This document shows positions 36,522 to 47,689 of a DNA stretch of 64,000 nt, one piece after another. The stretch is from Ganoderma boninense (taxonomy: Eukaryota; Basidiomycota; Agaricomycetes; Polyporales; Polyporaceae): assembly GCA_002900995.3 (NCBI GenBank), contig CM035306.1, forward strand, positions 4,268,008 through 4,332,007. Reading direction: 5' to 3'. A program made the position numbers and the translations under genes. Numbering within the stretch: position 1 is the first letter of the stretch; every line of letters starts with the position of its first letter. Under the pieces are notes generated by a model. It was given only the letters and a program-made list of their open reading frames with translations. It did not search any database and was not told the origin of the DNA.

Positions 36522-37331
36522 ACGATGGCCTGGTGGTTCGCTCGTCAAAGTTTGAAAGATCTGCTGGTCGCGGTGCAGGTCTATCCCAGGTGTTTATTTT
36601 TATTTATCGTAAACGTGGCGAGAACAACTGCATGTGCATACGACTATATAGTACTATCGTGTTATATGCTCCTTCTCCTGCAGCAACATCGCGCAAATGA
36701 GAACAACTGTATGTGCATCCAACTTTATAGTACCATCATGCATGTTATACGGTCCTTCTCCGGCAGTAACATCGCGCAGATGGTCCTCCGAATCCAAGCT
36801 CCCTCTCGACGGCGGCTCACATGCGTTCCTTCTCATTTCTCTCTACTCCGAATAATCCATATGCATGTCGGACCCAGTGGAGCACTAGCGAGACTGCGGG
36901 GGCGGGGTGTTGGAATTTGCGTATGGATATCTCTCGTGCTTCCATGTTCAACTTCAATTGTGCACCCCCGGATGATAAGAATCATCTTAGCGTGCGCCGA
37001 GAGTTGCATCGCTGTGGCGACTCATTTGTCGATAGTATAGACACTTCCACCCAACTCAGTATCCTTGAGACGGGGCGCTCCTAAACACCCTAATGGCCTT
37101 CTTTCCGCCTCGAACATATAGTTGTGCCCCTTATGGGCGCGCACGTACTTCGGAGATTATTGTTACGTGATATGAGAGCGAGATTAGATAGACATCGACG
37201 TTGCGGCCAATATATAATTGAGCCTCACCCCAGCCTCAAGGCCTGACAAGTCATCATCCTTCACTACAACTGTCCCACCGTCTTAAAGCTTCACAGCTTT
37301 CCCATATCCCGAGCATCTCGTTCTACGTTAA

Positions 37332-38077
37332 ATGACCAGTGGCACTGAAGACTCGGACGCCCGGTTGCCACTTCCAATTTTGCAACAGAAGGTATGTGCA
37401 ACTAGCCACTTGGGGTGATGTATTGGTACGGAACACAGTGCTCACCATGTGTCTCTGCGACTCGGGTCAAGTAGCGATGCATCGAATACGCCGAAAGACT
37501 GCCCCCAATCATGGATCTAAACCTCTCCCCTGCTCAACGTCCCTTTTCTGAGGGCGATAATCCAAGTCTACACCTGGGGTTTCAATGCATACTGCCTAGG
37601 CTCGCGGCTACTTCGGAGTTTAACAACAAGCTGAGGAGGGCAAATGAGGAGGTCGAGGCTAAGCTTGGGGTGCTTGACTGGCGGCTGGTGTATGTCTCGA
37701 CTGTCCACGACTACCCACTCAGCTCCAGGATCGTCGTGGTGGTGTTCTACATCAGCGTCCATAAGAAGCTGAAGGACGACCGAGCGACCAGGAAGAAGTT
37801 CCGGGAGGTTCGTAAGGCCCTTCGCAACGCCTTTGGGGAGGGGGTCGAAGGGCCGAAGTGGTACTGGGATGGGACTGTGCATGGCCCAGGGTAAGCGGTT
37901 GCTCAAGTTGTGCTTCAGCTGTAGTATATGTTGCTCACTCCATCGCTGGATCGCAGGGCTCACGCATACATACCTTTCGACAAAGCGTATCCCGCTGGTT
38001 GTCCTATGGCCAGTACGACAGATGACGCCTGCAGCGTTAGAATTGTACATCTCACCGGCAGCCTGTGTAGTACATAG
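37332..38077 (+). CDS. Uncharacterised lineage-specific protein, 198 residues, family 1 copy B
   Basis: The model has three exons, 37332-37391, 37475-37890 and 37957-38077 (597 nt), mirrored relative to copy A at 6072. It has the same exon-2 length (416 nt), the same intron phases and canonical sites (GTATGT..TAG, GTAAGC..CAG). The start is MTSGTEDSDARLPLPILQQK; the core motifs HLGFQCILPRL and WYWDGTVHGPG and the tail AYIPFDKAYP are kept. Differences from copy A are mostly conservative or synonymous, with no stop or frame change in either copy. This suggests that both are under selection or very recently duplicated. No known domain is recognised. Both copies lie inside duplicated segment 2, pointing toward the outside of the left arm and the right of the right arm respectively. 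Confidence 0.78.
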
Positions 38078-38344
38078 AGCATGGGTTTGGATCTCGTACA
38101 AAGTGCACGTGGTGAACGTCGAACGTGAGATCTATGCCCCCTGCCCTGGCAGCCGACACGCGGAATCAACTGGCACGTATTAGTAGGGGTTACATAACAC
38201 ATCCACCGACTACCATCCAATAGTTCCAACATACTTATAGTAGAGCACTAAAGAACTTGGAGTGGCGCAATATTGCTCCGTATGCCTGGGTCGGATAGAG
38301 GGAGAGACGTGGAAGGATGTAATGAACTTCGTAAACAAGGACTT

Positions 38345-38353
38345 GGGCGCCTG
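38345..38353 (+). promoter_or_regulatory. Shared core-promoter module
   Basis: GGGCGCCTG follows GGATGTAATGAAC by about 25 bases and lies about 215 bases upstream of the family-1 copy at 38570. It is the same arrangement as in front of the kinase-like copies. Confidence 0.5.
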
Positions 38354-38569
38354 TTTCTGATGCTCACAGTTACGGCACAGAAGACAGACCCGAACATGAC
38401 GGCATACACCATGAGGACGACTCGGAGCTGGATTTTCGAACTCCCCAGCCCTTTTGGCTCCTAGCTCGTACGCTCCAAATTTCACGACAGGAGTCCACTT
38501 GAATACCTCTATCCTCAACACCGTCTATTTCAGCACACACGTCAGAAGTGCGCACTGGCACCCGCCGGA

Positions 38570-39222
38570 ATGGCCGACGTGTCCTCGCCGGATGACTCGG
38601 AGGACACATCTGCTACGCCCCGCGCGGGCCATAAGCAGCTCCCAACTCAAGCTAGCTGTGGGCAACAATCGGAGAATGTCATTGGGGTCGCTCATGACTT
38701 GGATTCAATAGCCGACTTTCGAGAAGTCCTCCAGCTCAGAGCACACCAGGCGACCCCTCTGTAACGGACGTCAATGCCCGCGCCGCGATGATTCTGCGCG
38801 CGATGAGGGAGAAAATCAAGAGGGTCAACAGGGCGATCACTGGCAACCCCGAGGCGGACTGGACGTGGCCTTTGCAAAGGGCTCTCGCCCTCGCCGATGC
38901 AGCCCGTCCGGGAGAGATCGTCGTCTTTGCCCTGTATTCGAGCGACGCCCGCAGTCCCCCGCACTACTCGGACGCTGACATGGAACGGATCCACGGGGAG
39001 CTTCGCAAGGAGTTTGAGACGGTCGAGGGACCGATGTGGCACTGGGACGACGACCGACATGGAGCAGAGTGAGTGTCCGATTTTGTTCTTCATTTTGTGA
39101 TGTGGTGATCGTCACGAAACTCATACTCGATTTATAGTACTTACGAGTTTCAACCTTTCGACAAAGTCTACCCTTGTCACCCGCTCGCGGTGAGCTCGCA
39201 GAGCTCGCAAAAACCTGTCTAG
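38570..39222 (+). pseudogene. Family 1 copy C, internally deleted
   Basis: The first exon (MADVSSPDDSEDTSATPRAG to VAHDLDS) parallels that of the intact copy at 46872 (MADEDPTTPRAH to VAHDLTK). The later core GPMWHWDDDRHGAE, the second intron (GTGAGT..TAG) and the tail TYEFQPFDKVYPCHPLA are also preserved. The first part of exon 2, which should include the HYGFECALPRL block, is missing (roughly 130 bases), and the two sides of the gap are in different frames. This copy therefore cannot make the usual protein unless an unusual splice is used. Confidence 0.6.
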
Positions 39223-39689
39223 TACGCACTCGGCGGTGATGAGATGTCTGGAAGGGAATAGTCCATACTTGATATGAATTGAATCACTTTACTACACAAA
39301 CGAAATTGAGATACACGAATCGAATTCATGATCCCAAGCTGCTTGAGTGCCACTGCCGCTGTTCAATCTGTCATTGGAGAAATAGGTTTGCAGATTTGAA
39401 CCACTCACGTTCGAAGCTCCTCAGGACGCCAACTGAATAGCGCAAAGCGGGGCAGCTTAAGACGAGGATGCCTCCGGGATACGAGATCAGGACTCGCTGC
39501 GTCGTCCTAAACAGACACAGAACCTGCAACGAGAATTCAGTAACACTGGCAGGTAAGTTTCGGCGGCTGCGACATGCCAACTTCGAAGACGCAGCGTCTG
39601 AGGCGGAAGTTCTATGGCGCAGCACAGGAGACCAACATGGCGGCGGGTGCTCGGTCAGAGGAGCTGCCTGGCATACCGACGGAAGACGC
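39223..39689. other. Stretch without a supported gene
   Basis: Nothing is recognised between the end of the family-1 copy and the MYND pseudogene. A TTTGCAGATTTG-type A/T-rich tract lies near 39385. Confidence 0.35.
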
Positions 39690-41080
39690 ATGCGCACCAG
39701 CCATAGCTCCTGGTGTACTCGCCGCACATCCTCGATGGTACTGGGCCCGAGCTCCAGTACCACTACCACGAGCACCGATGCAGGTTGTACCCGTGCGTTC
39801 CCCTGTCCGTAGAATGACGGAGCGTCCACCCACAAGGACGCATGTCCGTGCGCGCATGGTGAATGTCGATGTGGCCGTGATCGTGGGGCGTGGTCATCAT
39901 CCACATCGACGTTTCCGAGCCACGCTGCAGGCTCGTCTTCCACTTGGCCCGCCAACGGCGGCGCTCGCGCTCTCCAACGAACCTATCATGCTCGCCAGTG
40001 AACCTCACGAAGTCCGCACCACTACGTCGCGCCGGGCGGATAGAACTGCGGGACCAGTTCCCGCATCAGGTTCATCTACGAACGCGTCTTCATAACGGGA
40101 TATGCGATCCATTGCATGTAGCAGGTAATAGCCTTGCTCCTCCTGCGCGTGGGCTGCTGCCAGTGGACGAAGCTGCGTAAAGGTAAAGGGTCTCAGTGAT
40201 AGCGTTTAACTCCTCCACGATGCTCACTACGACTGTCAAGAGCACATAGCACCGGGGCAGCCCCAACATCGGCGACGCGTCTGGCGGCGCCATCGTGACG
40301 AACGTCTTCGTATCCCCCAACATCGACACGAGACCCCGCCACGCCGTCTGCCTACGCGTCCTACAAGATCGCACGGCACAGCACCACCTGGAAACGGAGG
40401 AATAGCGTTAGCCCGGGCTATCGCATGTCCGTCTGCACCGCGCGCATGGCCCCAGCGGCGTCCGCACCCAAGTTCTGGACGTAGCAGGTGTAGGCAGCCC
40501 CAGGCTTCCGAAACGAAACTGGGTCGCGTGTGCCTGTCAGAGCGCTTCGGACACGCGCTGCCGCATGTCGAGGAACTCGAGCAGTACTTCAGCTCGATGA
40601 GGTCCGCCGCGCCCAGGTCGTCCTTGCTCCGATCGCGCGCGGTGGGCGGCGGAGCACAATGCGAGCGCGTCCTTCCAAGTCAGCACCAGGAGACCCACCA
40701 TCCGCCTGTCCGTGCACAGTCTGCAGGAAGCCGCGCTTTTCAACTCGATGCGGAGGATGGTGCCTACGAGCTTCTTTCCCAGCGTGTAGAGGCCGCGGTC
40801 CTACACGGTCTGCATCCTCTCCACCTAGCGGTCGATGAGTTGACGGTGCTGGCGAACGCCTCGGTCCTGTTGATGCTGTAGTCCGAGTAGATCACGTCGA
40901 GGAGGTGGTCCTGGGGTCCAGCATGCGCATGCGAGTATGGGTTGAATAGCTGGGAATCGCGCTCGCGCTCTGGTTTGGGGAAGCATTTGAACCTACCCGT
41001 CGGCGTCGCGCGTACGATGATAATGTTGCTCCGGAGGTTGGAAGGGAGAGGGGGTTGGTGAGCTTGTGCGAGATGACCGG
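39690..41080 (-). pseudogene. Heavily degraded MYND-family copy
   Basis: On the minus strand, separate frames recall successive parts of the intact MYND protein. These are TEAFASTVNSS (about 40840), LTWKDALALCS and LLEFLDMRQRVSEAL (40540-40700), DTKTFVTMAPPDASPMLG with YVLLTVVV (40230-40320), and RFTGEHDRFVGERE with a reduced Asp-His stretch and YNLHRCSW (39770-40010). Frames change repeatedly, several blocks are shortened, and the zinc-finger Cys pairs after CSW are lost. Gene order matches the intact gene, so this was once a complete copy. It is non-functional. Confidence 0.7.
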
Positions 41081-42044
41081 CCTCAAACGCGAGCAGTCAC
41101 GCGTGACTGGACGCGACACAACGTGTTGCGCCAGGACCATCGAGCCGCCCGCTCCTTCCGAAGGCCGTTCAGCTGTTCATGGCGAGGGTTGGTTTCCGAA
41201 CTCCTCGGAACGGGACGTTGTTTGAACTTTGAACCGGGTTGAACCCTCTAGAAGCGTCTGCGCCCGCTCGGGTGGGCCAAGCAGAAGAGCAGGTGAGTAT
41301 GACCTTCAGCTTGCGCGGGCCGGCAGGTGTACGCCCTGGCACGCTCCCGCCGTGCATCTACCAAGTTCCAGCGGTCTTCTGGAGCCGCGAACCGGACGAT
41401 GCGGGCGCGATTCGACGGGGGGGGAGGCGGAAACTCTCGTCAAGGAGGGGAAGGACTCGGAAGTGAACTGATCTCGACCTCGGTGTTGCCAATCGGATGG
41501 GCTCCTCGACAAAGGTATCGAAGGAATGAAACGGAGAGGAAACAGGCTGTCGATGGGAGAGGTGCCAGTGAGAATGGTGGAAGGCAGCGTGGTCGTCGGT
41601 GCCACATCCACATACAGAGCCCTTGATGCTGGGGACGGACTGCGTGCAGTTCGCTCTGCACGAAGTCAGTCAGCTTGTACCAGAAGACCTTCAGACGCTC
41701 AATGGGGCGTCGTCGAATGCGCACTGCGACGCAAAGCACGGAGGAATCGCGCCGCTGGGGTAAACATATGGTTGTCAGATGTGCCAAGGACTGCTGAGAT
41801 CCCTGTGGGGGATTCCAGCCACTTCTTTCCTTGTCAAGCCTGAGAGAGATTCGTCTTCGGTCGCGTCCAAGAGTGCGTGCCGCCGATTTTCGTGTTAATT
41901 CCATGCAGTTTGGGCAACGCGCGTGGCGCGAGACCCTTGCTACCTTCAGTCAGCCTCGGAAAGTCCTGTCGCGCGACAAGAGATGTCGTGTTCGAGAGCG
42001 CTGTGACCCCAGAGAGCCGAAAATGCACAGACCCTGACTGGGGC
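41081..42044. other. Intergenic, decayed duplicate of 33600-33940
   Basis: No gene is supported. 41085-41430 resembles parts of 33620-33890. The rest holds long frames without recognisable domains or splice structure. Confidence 0.4.
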
Positions 42045-42349
42045 CCCGAATTGGGTTCGACGAGCCAACTCGGACCGTTCTCGCGTGGTATTCAGCCGCT
42101 TCCGAACCCAATGACGATGGACCCTCCAGGGAGAGTGAATTGAAGTAATATACGCAGACGCCCATCTACGCATCGCACGGAAGCTCGAGAAGAATCAACA
42201 GGGCTTGATAAACGCTCCGGAAACAAGCACGACACGGACGCTCACGAACGATGGTATGTGGTATGATATCACCCCTCGCCTGCAGGGAGTAGATATCCAG
42301 CCACTGGGGCCGCTCGTAGGTAGTAGGTGGCAGATGGCAGGTGGCAGCT
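42045..42349. repeat. 3' flank of intact MYND gene, duplicated at 33950-34291
   Basis: This is matched by the flank of the truncated copy, as described there. It includes the tract GATGGTATGTGGTATGATAT, which is identical in both. Confidence 0.75.
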
Positions 42350-45300
42350 TCACTTCTTCTTGCCCCCGCAGTCCGCCTTGTGCTCGGCCCAGTGCAGCTT
42401 CTGGCACCCCGCGTCGCAGTATCTGGATAGAAGCGTCCACGCGCCACGGCGCCGCGTGCGATCAAACCGTGAGCGGCCGCACACAGATTGCAGAAGATGC
42501 ATATACGCAGGACACACAGACGCACCTCGTCTTGGCACACCCGCCACACTTCCTGAGCACCGCGCTCGGGTTCCCGCACCACGAGCACCGATACAGCTCG
42601 TACCCGCGCGTCCCCCTGTCCGTATTCGACGGAGCGTGCGCGCGCCGGGGCCGGTGGATGTGGTCGTGATCGTGATCGTGATCATGGTCGTGGTCGTGGT
42701 CATGATCCAGGTCGATGTTCTCGAGCCACGCTGCGAGCTCGTCCTCCGCCTGTGCCGCCGAGGGCCGCGCCTCGCTCTCCTCCACAAACCGGTCCTGCTC
42801 GTCGAAGCGCCGCACGAGGTCGCCCCACTCCGTCGCCCCAGGCGCGTACAGCGCGAGGATCAGCTCCCGCGTCAGGTTCATCTGCGTCTTCCGGATGGGA
42901 TAGCCCATCCAGTTCATGAAGTCGGCAGCGGTCTTGATCTTCCTGCGCGCGGGCTAGAAGTGGCAGCACCGGAGAAAAGGGTCCCAGGGTAAGCGCAACA
43001 CTCCTCTCCGATGCTTGCAAGTGATCCGTTCAGAAGCTCACTCACATCGAGCTCCCGCAGGTCCGCGCTCAGCTCCGGGCCCCGCACCACGACCGTCAGG
43101 AGGACGTACCACCCGAGCATGCTCAGCATATGCCGCGTGTCGGGCGGCGCCTCCGCGATGAACGTCTTCGCGTCCTCCCACGCCGACACGAGGAACGCCG
43201 CGCCCTCCGCCCGCGCCTGCGCGTCCTCGTCCCGCGCTTCCTGCAATATCCGCAGGCCCTCGCGCGCCGCGTGCCCCGTCGCGCGCCACAGCATCTGGCA
43301 GCGGAGGAACGGCGTCAGCGCGGGGCACCGCAGGCCCTTCTTCACCGCGCGCAGGCCCACGGCTGCGTCCGCGCCCATGCTCTCGATGTAGTACGCGTAC
43401 GCGAGCCGCGGGTTCCGCCGCTGCGCCGCCCGCGCGAGCGCGAGTGCTTCGGACAGGCGCTGCCGCATGTTGAGGAACTTGAGCTCGACGACGTCCGCCG
43501 CGTCGAGGTCGGCCGGGTTCCCGTTCGCGTGCTGCCGGAGCGCGGTGGCGCACAGGGGCAGCGCGTCCGTCCAGCGCACGAAGGGCAGCCCCTGGATGCT
43601 CATGAGCCGCCCGTCCTCGGTCTGGAAGCCGCCCTCGGAGACGGAGAATTCGGTGCGGAGGATGATGCCTGCGAGCTTCTTGCCGAGTGCGTACAGGTCG
43701 CGGTCCTGCGCGGCCTGCATCATTGCCTTCTGGTAGTCGACGGAGACGGCGGTGCTCACGAACGCCTCGCTCTTGTCGATGCCGTAGTCGTACAGCACGT
43801 CGAGGAGGTGGTCCGGGGGCCCTCGCGACACGGCTGCCATCATGCGAGAAGGGTCGAATTGCTGGGCTTCCTGCTCGCACTCTGATATGGGGAAGCGGAT
43901 GATCCCGCCCATCGCCGTAGCTCGCATGTTGATGTTGTTGCTCCGGAGGAAGGCCGCGAGGAGGGTCATGAGCCCAGGGACGGCCTTGCACTCCTTCGGG
44001 CAGTGCTGCGTCGCGGCACAGAGGAGACCGAAGCCGTGCGTGAAGAGCTCGTGTGAGATGATGGGCCGCCGGAAGACGTCGACGGTGGTCTGCAGGACGG
44101 ACTGGATTACGATGTCCTTCAAGTCAACAACACGGGGTTTATGTTCGCACGCTACGAATGCCTCTGTCGCATGGTCGAGGGTGATAATGGCGAGCTCGGC
44201 AACCTTGGGATCGTCTGGGTGGTCGTGGATGGCCTTGACGAGGGTCCTGTTCCGCCTCGCGATGGCTTGCCGTGCCTCCAGTCCTCCGTGATGGGTGACC
44301 ATTGTTAGCGCGTTAAGCGCAAGGTGGAGTGTCGACTCAAACTCCAGGAGCGGCATCACTTTGTCGAGGAGACCTGGTCCCGGACCCGCACGTCAGATCT
44401 GTATACTGCACATACGGGATATTATGGCTATTGGGCGGTAACTCGAGAATACGATCCGGGAGGGGATCCAGGAAGAAGGCATCTCGTCGAATCGTTGAAC
44501 ATCCCTCAGCGAAGCGGAGCACCGCCTCCCATATCACTCAACGTTCATAAACGGGTTCTTCCGAAATAGGTAGGTCCCAATGACGCAAGCCCACCACGAC
44601 CAAGAGGCACAGACGAGAACGTCATCCGCAGGAACTTCCAGAGGACTCCCCCGCCCAGATTGCCAGCCAAACGGATACGACCGGTCTCGGTCTGTGCAGG
44701 ACTCCACAACTCCGCAACTCTGGCAGGACACGTACGAGGGAGCGTTACGGTCTTGGACGAGGACAAAACTATCAGCTGCTTCTCCGCGAGCAGCTCATTT
44801 ACGCTTGGCCCTTCCCATATGTCGTGCATGTCCGCGACCTCTCGTTTGGGCCCCTCTGCACCTCCTTCCTTGCAACCATCAGAAGACGCTGCAGCCAACA
44901 CCGACTGGACCAGCGCTTGGCAGAACCGAGGACAGAATCCAGTATATCTATATTCCGTCTCTTGGGATTGCGGTAATAAGAGAACATGGAATTCTACGGA
45001 GATTCACCAATGGTGAATCCCCTGAGAATTCTTCCGACAATCCCGCAGTAAACCCGAGTGACTTCAACGAGACGATAAACGCACCTCTATCGAACAGCTT
45101 GTCCCTGAGGAGCGCGTCAGCGCACATCTTGGCCATGATGCCAACGACACCGCCCATGACCTTCTCGTTGCCCCTCCTCCTCGCAGAGCTGTACGCGCCA
45201 TCGAGCTTTCTGTAGATCTCGTTGAACCGCGCGTGTGCCTTCTTCAGGCCGTGTCTCGTGGTGAAATCTGTGCAGCCGATCGTCAGCGATAAGGCGACAC

Positions 45301-45465
45301 TGTTTGAACCCCGCGAACCGACGCACCGGGTAATTTGAGGAAGTCGCTCAGGTGGTTTATGACATACAACCACGTCGAGGAGTCGTTGATGTCGTCGAAG
45401 ACTGCGTTGGGGATCACGTAGGACTCGCCTACCGCGGCGCCTGGCCCTTGGCGTGTTCTGGTCAT
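42350..45465 (-). CDS. MYND zinc-finger protein with helical repeat region, 711 residues
   Basis: The model has five exons on the minus strand: 45465-45327, 45267-45085, 44373-43046, 42938-42526 and 42422-42350 (2136 nt). Introns are 59, 711, 107 and 103 bp and all follow GT-AG. The N-terminal half is helical and Arm/HEAT-like in look (for example KLFDRGLLDKVMPLLEFE, HLALNALTMVTHHGGLEAR, VAELAIITLDHATEAFVA). It is followed by TPR-like helices around RQRLSEALALARAAQRRNPR. Near the C terminus are a DHDHDH repeat and a complete MYND finger, CSWCGN..CGGCAKTRYCDAGCQKLHWAEHKADC, with all eight ligands in standard spacing. MYND fingers bind short proline-containing peptides, so a protein-protein interaction role is inferred; there is no SET domain. 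This is the only intact member among five in the window. The start is taken at 45465 (an in-frame ATG at 45540 is possible). Confidence 0.88.
44374..45084 (-). other. Unusually long 711-bp intron with open reading frames inside
   Basis: This intron of the MYND gene is about seven times or more the length of its others. The flanking phases (1 and 1) join KLFDRG to LLDKVM. Inside, on the same strand, are open stretches including WEGPSVNELLAEKQL (about 44810) and RFAEGCSTIRRDAFFLDPLPD (44450-44525). The latter could also splice in phase to the same acceptor (donor GTATTC near 44450), giving an alternative 5' end. It may be an insertion or a captured exon. Confidence 0.5.
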
Positions 45466-45936
45466 GGTGGTGGTTGGGGATGAAGAATGCGCGAAGAAGG
45501 AAGTCGGGACTCGGACGAACTTGAGTTCTGCGGCTGACACCGTCCTGCAAACGATCCGCTGCTGTATGGGGTCCGGGCCGCGGCCGCGTGGCCCTAGATC
45601 TCATCTCGATCGACTCGAAAGGAAACCAGAACCAGAACAGCCACAAGTGAGCCTCAGGCGAAGAAGCGGGCGGGGAAGCGAGGATACGTAGACACAGTGC
45701 TTATAGCGTCAATCCATGTTAAGTATATGCGTGCGGTTACGGGCACGGTGGTAGGTGTTCTGGAGGTTGTTGACGGTGACTCGAGTTGTGTTCGACTCCG
45801 CGCGCACCAACGGTCCAACGTGATGAGCCTAGATTGTCCAAGGGTCGTCATAACAACATAGAGAAAAAATAAAAGACTCACTATCACTTGTATTATCGAA
45901 GTTCAGCATGATCATGCGTTGTGTATGCTGAAGGGT
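45466..45936. other. Divergent intergenic region
   Basis: This lies between the MYND start (minus) and the orphan kinase-family promoter (plus). No gene is supported. It presumably holds the MYND promoter, but the GGGCGCCTG module is not seen in the minus orientation here. Confidence 0.4.
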
Positions 45937-46370
45937 GGATGTATAAAGGAGTGCATGGGCGCCTGCCGTCCCGAGGCTCTGAATGTCTCACGGTGTCCGG
46001 CGAGTCACCTTTCTCCGTCTTGAAGGTCTTCCCGCTACCATCATGGCCTTGACCGTAACTGCACATGGATCAGGCCTTGTGGGTGATTTGGAACCAGCCG
46101 GAACGGGGGAACATATGCTGAACCACCAGTGTCCCATCACTGGCAGCCGTCTCAAGTCCGCAGGAAACAAGTACTAAACAAGTTGTCTCGACGTTAACGC
46201 CATTGCTAATCGCGACTGGTTGCGTAGGGTCGACAGCCTCCTCTTCCAAACTTCCGACAAATTCAAATACATGCCAACACGTCTCGGGAGAGACAAGACG
46301 CGCGACTCGCCTACCTAGTAAGCAACCGGGAAGGTTCTCAACCTGTTCAAAGTCGAGAAGCGTCACGACA
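45937..46370 (+). pseudogene. Orphan promoter and 5' exons of the kinase-like family
   Basis: GGATGTATAAAGG and GGGCGCCTG (45957-45965) are followed by an ATG at 46043 (MALTVTAHGSGLVGDLEPAG). It parallels MIALDPGLVVDSTTAQPQPE of the gene at 49774. 46195-46370 then resembles its second exon (CATTGCTAATCGCGACT; TCCAAACTTCCGACAAATT) with several indels. Similarity ends there, so only about the first quarter of a kinase-like gene is present and it is frame-broken. Confidence 0.6.
45957..45965 (+). promoter_or_regulatory. Shared core-promoter module
   Basis: GGGCGCCTG lies about 16 bases after TATAAA (45942-45947), the best TATA match among the copies. Confidence 0.55.
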
Positions 46371-46871
46371 GTGCCTGTGGTTAGTACCGTACTCTATGGC
46401 TGCACACCACATTTTCATGGCCATTGCGTCTATGGGAGATATATCGGCGAATGATACGTATAGGCCGCAAGCACTTACCGTCCGTCTGATGAAGGTTTGT
46501 GCGACAGCCAGCATTTGAATCATCATCCCGTATACAGGCGAGCCCCGACTCGGAATGGCCAAATGTGAATGCGATAGGAACACTCACGGGTAGTCTGACT
46601 CAGATTCATGCTTAAAGGCGTCCCAATACAGAGTCGCAACAACCGGTTGAATGCCGCGCGTAACGTAATTATGAAAGGTGAGGAGGCCACGAGGCGCACT
46701 ATTTTGTTCGACCCCGAACCTATGTACGAACAAACCTGAGCTGGACACACAGTTTGACTCCCCCGCCCTCTTAACTAGCACGTACGCTCCAAACTTCAAG
46801 ACGGGAATCAACTTGAATACCTCTATCTTCAACCTCATCTATCGCACAGCAGTCGCCAGTTCGCACTCGGA
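46371..46871. promoter_or_regulatory. Upstream region of family 1 copy D
   Basis: 46752-46871 matches 38440-38569, the upstream region of family-1 copy C, including TACGCTCCAAACTTCAAGAC and CTTGAATACCTCTATC. Conservation of this non-coding DNA between two members suggests a shared promoter or 5' leader. The rest is unassigned. Confidence 0.5.
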
Positions 46872-47648
46872 ATGGCCGACGAGGACCCTACTACACCTCG
46901 TGCCCACAGCAGCCGCCTCCCAACTGAAGCTAGCAGTGGCCAGCAATCGGCGGAAGCTATTGGGGTCGCTCACGACCTGACAAAGGTATACGAATTACAA
47001 ACACAGGTGCGCTGATCAGTTCAGATTACGGAAAACGGGGCATAATCATCGGTGATCAGAGGCGTTGCGAGTACGCGGCGCAACTGCGACCACTAGCAGA
47101 TGAAGACCTCCCGTCTGCGCTGCGCGGCAACCCCGCGTATCTCCTCCATTACGGGTTTGAATGCGCCCTGCCTCGTTTAAAAGGCGACTGGTCTGCCAAG
47201 GACATGAATGCGCGTTCTGTGGAGATTGCAAGCTCGATGGCGAGGAAAACCGACAACGTCAACAAAGCAATTGCCAGTGGCGATTCCGAGCCTTTGCAAG
47301 AAGCTTTCACCGTCACCGATGCTGCCCGTCCGAGAGACATCTTCGTGCTGGCCTTGTATTCGAGCGACACTCCGAACCCCCAGCACTATTCGGAAGCTGA
47401 GGTTGAGGAGATCCGCGAAGAGCTTCGTAAGGAGTTTGAGACGGTCGAGGGACCAATGTGGCACTGGGATGAGTTCCGACATGGCGCAGAGTAAGTGGTA
47501 CTGACATTCATTCTTCATGGTAACGTTGTGATCGTCATGAATCTCATACCCCGGGGTGTACAGGACTTACAGTTTCCGACCTTTCAACAAGGTCTATCGC
47601 TGTCACCCGCTCGCGGCCAACTCGCAGAGCTTGGAAAAACCTGTCTAG
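46872..47648 (+). CDS. Uncharacterised lineage-specific protein, 209 residues, family 1 copy D
   Basis: The model has three exons, 46872-46985, 47060-47490 and 47564-47648 (630 nt), with canonical introns of 74 and 73 bp. The start is MADEDPTTPRAHSSRLPTEA. Exon 2 reads RRCEYAAQLRPLADEDLPS, then HYGFECALPRLKGDW, then a long acidic and helical part ending GPMWHWDEFRHGAE; the tail is TYSFRPFNKVYRCHPLA. The [HY]GF[EQ]C.LPRL block, the W.W[DE]..[RV]HG block, the aromatic-PF tail and both intron phases are shared with the copies at 6072 and 37332, although overall similarity is modest, so this is an older paralogue. It lies just downstream of a kinase-family fragment. The function is unknown. Confidence 0.75.
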
Positions 47649-47689
47649 TACGCGTAGGGAGGCGATCCGATGTCTGGAATGGAATAGTA

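Larger units (their letters stand above)
35440..38215 (-). repeat. Right arm of long inverted duplication, segment 2
   Basis: This is the reverse-complement counterpart of 5950-8640, with the same two genes in mirrored order (36125-36521 minus, 37332-38077 plus). In the right arm, segment 2 lies outside segment 1 rather than inside it as on the left, so the arms were rearranged after or during duplication. Confidence 0.85.

Noticed and set aside
44375..44537. Stretch ending FFLDPLPD as the normal upstream exon of the MYND gene
   Set aside because: It splices in phase, but the alternative join KLFDRG to LLDKVM links to a well-structured N-terminal exon pair with canonical short intron. The stretch itself is preceded by a stop, so it is kept only as a possible alternative exon.
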